The notes beneath the pieces were generated by a model. The model made no database searches. It was not told the origin of the DNA and was given only the letters and a program-made list of their open reading frames with translations. A program made the position numbers and the translations under genes. From Fidelibacterota bacterium (GTDB lineage Bacteria > Fidelibacterota > SORT01), in NCBI GenBank assembly GCA_022571215.1, contig JACZYG010000004.1:1-64000 (forward strand): a DNA stretch of 64,000 nt, in the 5' to 3' direction. Below are positions 35,732 to 43,981 of the stretch, in pieces (positions within the stretch are counted from its first letter, which is position 1; every line of letters begins with the position of its first letter).

Positions 35732-36678
35732 ACGATTATTCCTTTAAGAGAGTTTAGAAGCTGTTCGGAAGATTCTTCTCCTGAACCGTTAACGGCATAT
35801 AATACTCCGGCGGCGGCAGGTTCAATCGAGATGTCTATGATCTCAAAGTCAGAGCCGATGTTATCTAATTTTTTGTTGAGTAGATCGAGCACGGGAGAAT
35901 CTTGACTTAAAATGGAGCCCGCGTACGCTATTTTTATTAAATCATCTGCGGCGTATTTTTCAAGCGCTGTTTGGAGAATAGCAAATAGATGAGTCGCAGC
36001 AGCTTCAACAATTGTTTGCGCATCGCTGTCGCCCTGCTTAGCCAACTCGCATACCGTGAACGCTGAAGATGAAATAACTTTCTGAACACTGTCGGAAGAA
36101 TATACCGTACTGATAAGTTCTTCCCGTTTTTCCACGCCATAAAATTTCATTATTTCTTTTGATAATTCGGAAACCGGCAGGTTCTTATCATTTTCTGCCA
36201 AGGCTTTTCTAACGGCATCTCTGCCGATTTGATATCCACCGCCCTCGTCACCCAGGAGATATCCCCATCCCCCTATTTGAGTCAAAACATTATTTTTGCC
36301 GCTGATACATACGGCTCCTGTTCCCGCCTCAAGAAGAATTCCGTCACTCTCTTTGAAAGCAGAATAATGCAGCAGTTCGCCGTCGGTGATCAATTTAAAA
36401 TCGGTGAAACCGATATTCTTAATTTCCTCTTCGACCTTCTCACTAACATCCGTTCGTCCTACCCCTGAAAAACCAAAAGTAGCTGCCTGAATTCTATCTA
36501 AGGAGTCTTTAAGGTCTAATTCTTTTAACAGATCGGTAATCAGCGATTTTACTCCATTTACTCCTATCACGGATATAGCGCCCGGAGGTCCCTTGGCGCT
36601 GCGAATCATTTCTCCTTTTATATCAGCTGCTACAGCGGTTGTTTTCGTACCACCTGCGTCTATCCCTAAGAAGATCAT
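35728..36678 (-). CDS. N-acetylglucosamine kinase-like protein (BadF/BcrA/BcrD ATPase family)
   Basis: 316 aa with the ASKHA fold. The N-terminal phosphate loop is GIDAGGTKTTAVA, an adenosine motif region is LLEAGTGAVCIS, and GWGYLLGDEGGGYQIG is typical of the NAGK-type branch. It would phosphorylate GlcNAc or a related amino sugar released by NagZ. The first gene of the operon, beginning 20 bases after the hup terminator. Glucosamine kinase activity is an alternative. Confidence 0.88.
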   Translation of the reverse strand: MIFLGIDAGGTKTTAVAADIKGEMIRSAKGPPGAISVIGVNGVKSLITDLLKELDLKDSLDRIQAATFGFSGVGRTDVSEKVEEEIKNIGFTDFKLITDGELLHYSAFKESDGILLEAGTGAVCISGKNNVLTQIGGWGYLLGDEGGGYQIGRDAVRKALAENDKNLPVSELSKEIMKFYGVEKREELISTVYSSDSVQKVISSSAFTVCELAKQGDSDAQTIVEAAATHLFAILQTALEKYAADDLIKIAYAGSILSQDSPVLDLLNKKLDNIGSDFEIIDISIEPAAAGVLYAVNGSGEESSEQLLNSLKGIIV

Positions 36679-36697
36679 AAAATTTAAGTATAATAAA

Positions 36698-36728
36698 AAA
36701 ACAGCGGACGAAAATCGCCCGCTGTTTT
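36698..36728 (-). terminator. Rho-independent terminator of hup
   Basis: AAAACAGCGG and CCGCTGTTTT form a 10-bp stem with an 11-base loop. On the minus strand it is followed by TTTTTTT. It lies 20 bases after the hup stop and just before the NAG-kinase-like start. Confidence 0.9.
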
Positions 36729-36748
36729 CATTGAAGAATTGGTTAAAG

Positions 36749-37027
36749 TTATAAGCCTTTGATAGCCGACTTCAATTCTTTTCCAGCTTTGAACTTCGGA
36801 ACTGTTGTTGCAGCGATGTTGATAGTTTCGCCCGTCCGCGGATTGCGCCCCGTCCTTGCGGCGCGGTCTGACGTTGAGAAAGTGCCAAACCCTACGAGGG
36901 TTACTTTGTCTCTCTTCGTCAGCGCGGCAGTGATATTCGAAGTTACGGAATTTAATGCTTTTTCCGCTTCCACTTTTGTTAATCCACTGTCGTTTGCGAT
37001 TGCTGCGATAAGTTCTTGTTTGTTCAT
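36749..37027 (-). CDS. hup: HU family DNA-binding protein
   Basis: 92 aa, normal HU length, with a strong AGGAGG before the ATG. MNKQELIAAIA, VGFGTFS, and the DNA-intercalating arm TGRNPRTGETINI followed by PKFKAGKELK are all present. It bends and compacts DNA. Monocistronic, with its own promoter (37099-37126) and terminator. Confidence 0.97.
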   Translation of the reverse strand: MNKQELIAAIANDSGLTKVEAEKALNSVTSNITAALTKRDKVTLVGFGTFSTSDRAARTGRNPRTGETINIAATTVPKFKAGKELKSAIKGL

Positions 37028-37098
37028 TTGAGATCCTCCTTTTACTTGTTTGATGGGTGAAACTGCTGTAACTATTGGTGCTGTTTGCTATTAGAAGA

Positions 37099-37126
37099 AA
37101 TATAAGCTCAGATAGTGGAATGTCAA
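37099..37126 (-). promoter_or_regulatory. hup promoter
   Basis: Minus-strand TTGACA and TATATT separated by 16 bases, about 70 bases upstream of the hup ATG. The -35 matches the sigma-70 consensus exactly. Confidence 0.65.
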
Positions 37127-37270
37127 GGAAAAAATGCATTTTATTTTATTTGACACATTCTCTATAACGCTTTAATTAAATGAGTTTGCGGGCATTTTAC
37201 ACTAAGTTAACACGAATATATTGATATCGTAACATATTATTTATATAGAATTTAACAAATTATATTTAAT

Positions 37271-37753
37271 TCACTTTTTATATCGAATTTCTAGCTCTAA
37301 AAGCAGCGATTCCACGTCAAAAAAAAACTTTTCCGAACAACCCAAAATCCAAGAACTTATGCGGTTTCTGGGCATTTCACTGAGTAAAAAGACCGGTATT
37401 TTATTATAATACGCTACCGTGATTTCACCGTGAGTACCCCCTCCTTTGGCGGCATATTCATCCCATTTACATATCACATAGTCGGATTTTTCTGTAAGTT
37501 GATTCAAATCCCTCTCTATTATCCTATTCATAAGGGTTTTGAACTTATCTTCATCATCCTCTTTCCATTCTCTAAAGTGAAGCTTTTCCTCTTCGCTAAG
37601 CAGCTGGTTTATTTCTTCGTTCGGATTGAAAACTTCATGCCCAAGCCGCTCTTTCAGGAGCAAAGCGATCTCCTCCCGCCACCCTTTTCCCTGATCGGGA
37701 GCGTACTCCATTGCTCCGGATAAATAAGCCGTCTTTACGTTATTACTCAGAAT
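37271..37753 (-). CDS. Nucleoside 2-deoxyribosyltransferase-like protein, non-ATG start
   Basis: The first in-frame ATG (37711) would begin inside the conserved first strand. Reading upstream in the same frame adds KTAYLSGA before MEYAPDQGKGWR, exactly where relatives have a YLAG/YLSG strand. No ATG, GTG or TTG exists between that strand and the stop at 37759-37757, so translation probably starts at ATT (37753) or CTG (37750), with GGGAG of the ndk end as ribosome site. About 160 aa. A later motif is SDYVICKWDEYAAKGGGTHGE. It may handle nucleosides or NAD-like ribosides. Coupled to ndk, so nucleotide metabolism fits. Confidence 0.68.
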   Translation of the reverse strand: MLSNNVKTAYLSGAMEYAPDQGKGWREEIALLLKERLGHEVFNPNEEINQLLSEEEKLHFREWKEDDEDKFKTLMNRIIERDLNQLTEKSDYVICKWDEYAAKGGGTHGEITVAYYNKIPVFLLSEMPRNRISSWILGCSEKFFFDVESLLLELEIRYKK

Positions 37754-37756
37754 GAA

Positions 37757-38254
37757 TCACTCCCAGTGATGCCGTTGATCCGCTCTGTCGTACGTGACCA
37801 ACTCGTCATCTTTGAACCAAACCCCTACTTCGTACTTAGCCGCTTCCTTATCGGAGGATGCATGGATCACATTTCTGACGGCAGTTCCCGCCTCGTCGGA
37901 GTAAGCGTAACTGTGATGAGAGTAATCCCCCCGTATTGTCCCCGGTAAAGCGGATTTCGGTTCGGTAGCACCGCACATTTTTCTTACAACTTCAATTACC
38001 TCGTCACCTTCAAGCACCGCAGCGACGATCGGTCCTTCAGTCACAAAATTTATCAAAAGATTTCTGATTTTCTCACCCAATCTCGCTCCAATATCTTCTT
38101 CGGTATAGTGTTCTCCGGCGATTTCTTTCCCCGCATGAAGCATCTTTAAACCTATAATTTTAAGCCCCGCTCGCTCGAACCGGGAAAATATTTCTCCCGT
38201 AAGCGCCCTCGATACGCCATCCGGCTTTATGAGCACAAGTGTTTTTTCAATCAT
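37757..38254 (-). CDS. ndk: Nucleoside diphosphate kinase
   Basis: 165 aa, longer than the usual ~140. EKTLVLIKPDGVSR is the N-terminal family pattern, the active-site His is in RNVIHASSD, and GTIRGDYS precedes it. The additional residues sit in the middle (IGARLGEKIRNLL) and at the C-terminus (DRADQRHHWE). It transfers the gamma-phosphate between nucleoside triphosphates. The stop lies immediately upstream of the deoxyribosyltransferase-like gene. Confidence 0.96.
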   Translation of the reverse strand: MIEKTLVLIKPDGVSRALTGEIFSRFERAGLKIIGLKMLHAGKEIAGEHYTEEDIGARLGEKIRNLLINFVTEGPIVAAVLEGDEVIEVVRKMCGATEPKSALPGTIRGDYSHHSYAYSDEAGTAVRNVIHASSDKEAAKYEVGVWFKDDELVTYDRADQRHHWE

Positions 38255-38330
38255 TCTGTTTAATTCCTTTATCTAATTAGCAGTCAATTTTATTGAAATC
38301 AATATTACGCTATAAGCTTATAATATTCAC

Positions 38331-39953
38331 TTAAAAATTTCTGATAATTTCGGTATCCTTCTGTTCCCATGATTTGGATTTATTCGGATAATCACTGTTG
38401 AAGTGCAGACCCCTGCTTTCCTTTCTCTTTTGCGCGCATTTTGTTATCAGAAAAGCGACCGTGGAAAGATTACGAAGCTCAACCAGCTCCTCGGATACTT
38501 TCGTTTTTTTATAATACTTTTCAATCTCTTTGTTAATGTACTGTATTCTGCCTAACGCTCTTTCGAGTCGTAAATTTGTTCTGATGATTCCTACGTAATC
38601 CCACATGAGTTCCTGTATTTCAGTTCTATCGTGGGAAATCAGCACCCACTCCTCCTGATTATATGTTCCGGATTCATCCCATTCAGGTACGTCGGGAATG
38701 TCATTTGATTTGAAATCTTTTGAATCTATTATAGATTTAAACGCCCGGTTAGAGAAAACCACACCTTCAAGAAGACTGTTGCTCGCTAACCGGTTTGCGC
38801 CATGCACACCTGTGCATGCGACTTCGCCTATAGCCCAAAGATGATTTATAGAAGTTGCCCCATTTTCATCGGTCACTACTCCGCCGCACATATAATGAGC
38901 CGCCGGGACGACCGGAACAGGTTCTTTTGTTATGTCGAATTTATATTCCAGGCATTTCCGGTAAATATTCGGGAACCTTTCCTTAACGGAATCACTGTCC
39001 AAATGTGAAATATCAAGATATACATAATCATCGCCTCTCGTCTTCATTTCGTTATCAATAGCTCTTGCGACGATATCCCGCGAAGCTAATTCTTCACGCT
39101 CATCATATTTTTCCATGAACCGTTCACCGGATTTCGTGCGAAGCAGCCCGCCGAATCCCCTTATCGCCTCGGAAAGCAGAAACGGTTCACCCGTAGGATT
39201 ATATAGAGCTGTTGGATGAAATTGCATAAACTCAAGATTTGCCAATTTTGCCCCCGCCCTGTATGACATCGCGATTCCATCTGCCGTGGCTATAGGCGGA
39301 TTTGTGGAGTGCAGATATACCCTGCCTGCCCCGCCGGTACAGAGGAGCGTATTCTTAGCAAGAAATTTTTTCACAACTGAGTTATGTGTGTCAAAAACAT
39401 AAGCCCCGTAACAATTTAAACTTTCTTTGTGGATTTGAAAATCCGGTTTAAAATGGTGTTCGGTAATGAGGTCGAGCGCTAAATGATGCTCGAACACTTC
39501 AATATTCTTATGAGAAGAAATTGCTTCAATCAGCGCCCTTTCAATCTCTCTTCCCGTTATGTCTCCTGAATGAAATACTCTACTTTCGGTGTGTCCGCCT
39601 TCTCTTCCGAGATCATATTCGCCTTTTGAATTCTTCTTCATCGAGAATTCGACCCCCCATTCCTGAAGATTCTTGACGCTTGCCGGTCCCTCCTTTATCA
39701 TCATGGTCACAACATCTTCATGGCAAAGCCCGTCTCCAGCTCTTAAAGTATCAAGAATATGAAGGTCTATCGAGTCTTCCTTGGTAAATACGGAGGCGAT
39801 GCCGCCCTGGGCGTAGTTGGTGGCTGAATCCTTGTTTTCTTTTTTGGTGATTACGTAAACCGTGCCGTGCGCCGCGGCTTTAAGGGCAAAAGATAATCCC
39901 GCAATTCCACTGCCGATAACCAAAAAATCAGACGTAAATTCTTTCAGTCCCAT
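38331..39953 (-). CDS. nadB: L-aspartate oxidase
   Basis: 540 aa from the ATG at 39953, which overlaps the polA stop (TGATG). First step of NAD biosynthesis from aspartate. FAD-binding GSGIAGLSFAL lies near the N-terminus; further family motifs are TNYAQGGIASV, EGGHTESR, QFHPTAL, VVPAAHYMCGG and GANRLASNSLLEG. NadA and NadC are not in the window. Confidence 0.95.
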   Translation of the reverse strand: MGLKEFTSDFLVIGSGIAGLSFALKAAAHGTVYVITKKENKDSATNYAQGGIASVFTKEDSIDLHILDTLRAGDGLCHEDVVTMMIKEGPASVKNLQEWGVEFSMKKNSKGEYDLGREGGHTESRVFHSGDITGREIERALIEAISSHKNIEVFEHHLALDLITEHHFKPDFQIHKESLNCYGAYVFDTHNSVVKKFLAKNTLLCTGGAGRVYLHSTNPPIATADGIAMSYRAGAKLANLEFMQFHPTALYNPTGEPFLLSEAIRGFGGLLRTKSGERFMEKYDEREELASRDIVARAIDNEMKTRGDDYVYLDISHLDSDSVKERFPNIYRKCLEYKFDITKEPVPVVPAAHYMCGGVVTDENGATSINHLWAIGEVACTGVHGANRLASNSLLEGVVFSNRAFKSIIDSKDFKSNDIPDVPEWDESGTYNQEEWVLISHDRTEIQELMWDYVGIIRTNLRLERALGRIQYINKEIEKYYKKTKVSEELVELRNLSTVAFLITKCAQKRKESRGLHFNSDYPNKSKSWEQKDTEIIRNF

Positions 39954-42673
39954 CAGTGCGCCCCAAACCAATCTTTTCCGATACCCACATCAACCTTCAC
40001 AGGAACTTTTAGCTCCATGGCGCCAACCATCTCAGCCGCTACGAGTTCCTGTAAAACTTCAAGTTCTTCTTGCGGAACCTCAAACACCAATTCATCATGA
40101 ACCTGGAGAATCATCATAGCTTTAAGGTTTTCATCTCTGATACGTTTGTCAATCCGTATCATCGCTATCTTTATCATGTCAGCCGCAGAACCTTGAAGTT
40201 GAGTATTTACGGCAATTCGCTCGGCGCCCTGTCTCAAATTAAAATTACTCGAATCTATTTCATTCAAATAACGTTTCCTGCCGAGTATAGTAGTTACGTA
40301 TTTATCCTCTCTTGCTTTCGCTATCGTATTCACTATAAAATCGTTCAAACCGGGGAAGCGGTTGAAATATTCGTCGATAGTTTTAGCGGCGTCCTCCATC
40401 GAGATACCCAATGCGCCGGAAATTCGGAATGCCCTTGCTCCATACATGATCGCAAAATTCACGGTTTTGGCTGCATTTCTCATTTGAGCCGTGACTCCAT
40501 CGAGCTCCACATTATAAAGCCCGCAAGCGGTAATACTATGAATATCCTCATCGTCCATGAACGCTTTTATCATCGTCGTGTCTTCGGACAAATGCGCCAT
40601 TATCCTGAGTTCGATCTGAGAATAATCCGCCGCCATAATTTTCCAGCCTTTTGCCTCCGGGATAAAAGCGTGTCTGATCTTTCTGCCTATTTCAGTTTTT
40701 ATCGGAATATTCTGAAAATTTGGATTACTGCTCGCGAGTCTTCCCGTCGCGGCGACTGTTTGGCTAAATGAGCTGTGGATCCTTCCCGTATTCGGATCGA
40801 CCAATTCGGGTAACGCTTCTAAATAAGTGGATTTCAGTTTTGCGTACATTCGATATTCAAGCACCTTATTGACAATCTCGTGCTCTTCCTTAAGTTGCTC
40901 CATTGCCCGTAGATCGGTGGAATATCCTGTCTTGGTTTTCCTTGACGGCGGAAGACCGAGTTTCTCAAAGAGTATCACTCCTAATTGCTTAGGTGAATTG
41001 ATACTGAATTCCTGGTCAGCAAGTTTAAAAATTTTCTTCTCTATCTTACTAATTTCTTTTGTTATCTCGGAGGACATCTTATTCAGATGCTTTATATCCA
41101 AATAAACCCCGCTCTTTTCCATTCGCAGCAGAACATCAATCAACGGAATCTCTATATCGTGCAGGATTCCGCTCATTCCTTCGGATTCAACTTTCGGCTG
41201 GAGTTTGTTCACCAATTGGAGAGCAACATCGGCATCCTCAACAGCGTAAAACGTGATTTCCTCAAGAGGGACATCCGCCATTGACTTCTGGTCTTTACCC
41301 GTGCCTATCAGGTCGGTGATCGGCTGCATCTGATATTCTAAATGTTCCATAGAGAGATAATCGATCTTATATGAACGAGCATCAGGATTTAACAAAAAGG
41401 CGAGTATGATGCTGTCCGACACAACCCCTGCTACATTGACTCCATGCCGGGATAAAATCAGATTATCAAATTTAATATTTTGCCCGCATTTTGGAATTTC
41501 GGGATCTTCTAATATAGGTCGTAACTTTTCCAACACAGTTTCGAGCTCGTGACCATCCTCTCTGAATAAATTGCCCTCACCTCCGGAATAAACAATCGGC
41601 ACGTACCAACCCTCATCGGGCTTGACGGCGAATGAAAATCCTACTATCTCCGCCTGCATCGGATTGACAGAGGTTGTTTCAAGATCAAACGAGATTAGTT
41701 TCGATTTTCTCATAGTTTCGATTATCTTCTCAAGTGATTTATCATCTAAGATTGCCTCATAATTCTTATCGACCTTCTTATACTCCACACCTTTATCTTC
41801 CTGAATCTCTTCAAGCATCTTCCAAAATTCTAATTCTTTCAGCAGTTCGGTCACTTCATTCATATCAAAATCTTTGCGGATAATATCGTTCATATCCTTA
41901 CCGATTGGCGCATCGGTACGAATTGTCACCAGATCAAGAGAGAGTCGAGCGGCTTCCGCGTCATTTATTAAATTTTCTTGAAGTTTCTTTCCGTTAATTT
42001 CATCTACATGGCTTAGAATTTCTTCTAAAGAGTCATACTCACTCAATAATTTCACGGCGCCCTTAGGACCGACTCCCGTAACTCCCGGAATATTATCGGA
42101 ACTGTCACCCACGAGCGCCAAGTAATCTATGATCTGATTCGGTGTAACTCCCCATTTTTTCTTGACACCCTCGGGGTCAATTAGATTTGATTCGCCCACT
42201 TTTGCTCTCGTATTGTACATGACGACTTTCTCAGTGACGAGTTGAGCAAAATCTTTATCAGCCGTAACCATAAGAACCTCAAATCCCTCTTTTTCGGCTT
42301 TGCCCGCCATTGTTCCTATAATGTCATCCGCCTCATATTCGTCAAGTTCAAGGCGGGGGATATTGAACGCCTTTAACAGTTTGTCTATCATCGGGAGTTG
42401 AGAACGAAGATCATCCGGCATCTTTTCCCGTGTTGCCTTATATTCCTTATACATCTTGTGACGAAAGGTGGGACCCTTTGGATCGAAAACCACCGCTATA
42501 TAATCCGGTTCTTTATTTTTCAATATTGAGTAAAGCGATCGCGCGAATCCGAAGATCGCGCTGATATTTTCGCCCTTTGAATTTGTCAGAGGATTTCTGA
42601 ACATAGCGAAATGGAAGCGATAGATTTCCGCGAATGCATCTATTAGATATACGGTTTTATTTTTCTTTGCCAT
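39953..42673 (-). CDS. polA: DNA polymerase I
   Basis: 906 aa with all three domains. The 5'-3' exonuclease part has EYEADDIIGT and ALVGDSSDNIPGVTGVG. The 3'-5' exonuclease part has SFDLETTSVNP (DxE active residues retained), so proofreading is probably functional, unlike Taq. The polymerase part has motif A ADYSQIELR, the O-helix region RNAAKTVNFAIMYG, and motif C VHDELVFEV. It fills gaps in repair and removes RNA primers. Translationally coupled to nadB. Confidence 0.97.
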   Translation of the reverse strand: MAKKNKTVYLIDAFAEIYRFHFAMFRNPLTNSKGENISAIFGFARSLYSILKNKEPDYIAVVFDPKGPTFRHKMYKEYKATREKMPDDLRSQLPMIDKLLKAFNIPRLELDEYEADDIIGTMAGKAEKEGFEVLMVTADKDFAQLVTEKVVMYNTRAKVGESNLIDPEGVKKKWGVTPNQIIDYLALVGDSSDNIPGVTGVGPKGAVKLLSEYDSLEEILSHVDEINGKKLQENLINDAEAARLSLDLVTIRTDAPIGKDMNDIIRKDFDMNEVTELLKELEFWKMLEEIQEDKGVEYKKVDKNYEAILDDKSLEKIIETMRKSKLISFDLETTSVNPMQAEIVGFSFAVKPDEGWYVPIVYSGGEGNLFREDGHELETVLEKLRPILEDPEIPKCGQNIKFDNLILSRHGVNVAGVVSDSIILAFLLNPDARSYKIDYLSMEHLEYQMQPITDLIGTGKDQKSMADVPLEEITFYAVEDADVALQLVNKLQPKVESEGMSGILHDIEIPLIDVLLRMEKSGVYLDIKHLNKMSSEITKEISKIEKKIFKLADQEFSINSPKQLGVILFEKLGLPPSRKTKTGYSTDLRAMEQLKEEHEIVNKVLEYRMYAKLKSTYLEALPELVDPNTGRIHSSFSQTVAATGRLASSNPNFQNIPIKTEIGRKIRHAFIPEAKGWKIMAADYSQIELRIMAHLSEDTTMIKAFMDDEDIHSITACGLYNVELDGVTAQMRNAAKTVNFAIMYGARAFRISGALGISMEDAAKTIDEYFNRFPGLNDFIVNTIAKAREDKYVTTILGRKRYLNEIDSSNFNLRQGAERIAVNTQLQGSAADMIKIAMIRIDKRIRDENLKAMMILQVHDELVFEVPQEELEVLQELVAAEMVGAMELKVPVKVDVGIGKDWFGAH

Positions 42674-42831
42674 TAAATGTCCGATAGTTATACGAAAGAA
42701 TAAACTTAGTTTAAAGAGTTCGGTTCTTCAAGAAGATTTTGCCTGACAATATTGGAAAATCATTGATGTTGTGTTAGATTTTATGATAATTTAGATTTCA
42801 ACATAAACTGATTAATTTAAGGAGCGATTTT

Positions 42832-43209
42832 ATGAGATTTTTAGCAGTTACATTACTTTCAATGTTGATGCTTGGCGCATGTTCGGAGCAGAAATCGGAT
42901 ACGCTTGCCGAAGCGAAAGAAGTTAATTTTTCTGATCTATCATTTGATGAGCAGCTCGCAAGCATCGTCCATGATACAGAAACCGCGAAGAAGGGCTTGG
43001 CAGCAAAAGGAGAATACAATTGCTGTGTGATGCCTGCCTGCAATTGGTGTCTGATAAATGACAAACATTGCACTTGTTCAATTCATCTGAACAAGGGTGA
43101 ATCTGTTTGTGGCGAATGCGGTCAGGCTTGGGCAGTAGGCAGAGGAATTATTGTCGGAGTCGAAGCAGAGGACGTCAAATGGGGACCGAGTGAGGTTCAC
43201 GCTCACTGA
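42832..43209 (+). CDS. Cys-rich lipoprotein, probable metal-binding
   Basis: 125 aa, AAGGAG before the ATG. Lipoprotein signal (MLMLGAC, lipid Cys17). After a helical linker comes a compact motif of eight Cys: C64 C65, C70, C73, C80, C82, C93 and C96, with HCTC, and CGECGQAW followed by GRG. The spacing suggests metal (zinc or Fe-S) binding or several disulfides. A His-containing C-terminus (EVHAH) could add ligands. Not recognised by name. Surface-anchored by inference. Confidence 0.7.
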   Translation: MRFLAVTLLSMLMLGACSEQKSDTLAEAKEVNFSDLSFDEQLASIVHDTETAKKGLAAKGEYNCCVMPACNWCLINDKHCTCSIHLNKGESVCGECGQAWAVGRGIIVGVEAEDVKWGPSEVHAH

Positions 43210-43219
43210 AACACTGACG

Positions 43220-43787
43220 TTATTTCAGCAGCAGCATCTTTTTAGATAGAACTTGCCCGCCTGATTTAAGACGATAAAAATAGATCCCTGAGGGGGATCC
43301 TGTGGAATTCCACGTCACCGAATGATTACCTTCCTCAATCTGACTATCGAGCAATTTGGCGATTTCCTTACCTTTCGTATCATACCTGCTTACAATCGCT
43401 ATATCGTTTCCTTCTATAAAAGTAAACCACTCCTCCCCTGCTGCGGACGGAAGAATTGATTCCATCAGTGTTTTCAGATCTTCAGAGTTGTGGCTGTAAA
43501 CCTCTTGAAATGTGATGATATCAGGATCAATTGCATTTAGAATCCGACTGGAGATTTACTTCATGGTTTAGTTCGATATATATATACAAAAATTGACCGT
43601 CATTTCTAAGTTTCAACACTCCGAAGTCCACCCCGCCAGATGATACATCCCCTATCGAATCTGAGTATAAATATGATATGCCTTCCCAATCTGAGAATTC
43701 ACCTTCCATTATAGGAAAAATTTGGCTGGATAAATTAGAGGAGCTCAAGACAACAATTGATATTAGGTAAAATTTTAAATTATTCAT
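43220..43787 (-). pseudogene. Decayed secreted endonuclease/exonuclease/phosphatase gene
   Basis: Three pieces of one protein type are joined by deletions. The N-terminus (ATG 43787) has a signal peptide and a beta domain (EGEFSDWEGI, SGGVDFGVL) ending QSDSKCN-stop. In another frame, immediately adjoining, RILNAIDPDIITFQEV is the first catalytic strand of endonuclease/exonuclease/phosphatase enzymes, continuing LKTLMESILPS. Within that frame the nuclease body is missing, and IAIVSRYDTKGKEIAKLLD passes directly into a FlgD/type IX-like C-terminal domain (SVTWNSTGSPSGIYFYRL). An intact protein would be several hundred residues longer. Confidence 0.78.
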
Positions 43788-43981
43788 CGCTTGAACTTAG
43801 TTATTGAAATGATTATTCAAATTAGAATCATAGCCATTTTTATTTTACTGATTGCTCACCTAAAATATTGTTATTTAATTTACTATCTATTAACATAAGC
43901 ACCGGTAGATTTTAATAATTAAGATTAGAGTCTTTACTCGATTTATTTGGAAGAAAATTTATAACTTTAATAAGGATCATG

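Noticed and set aside
43527-43540. UGA ending the N-terminal fragment of the decayed nuclease considered as a second Sec codon
   Set aside because: The homologous continuation is in a different frame, so a deletion with frame change explains it and no read-through product would make sense.
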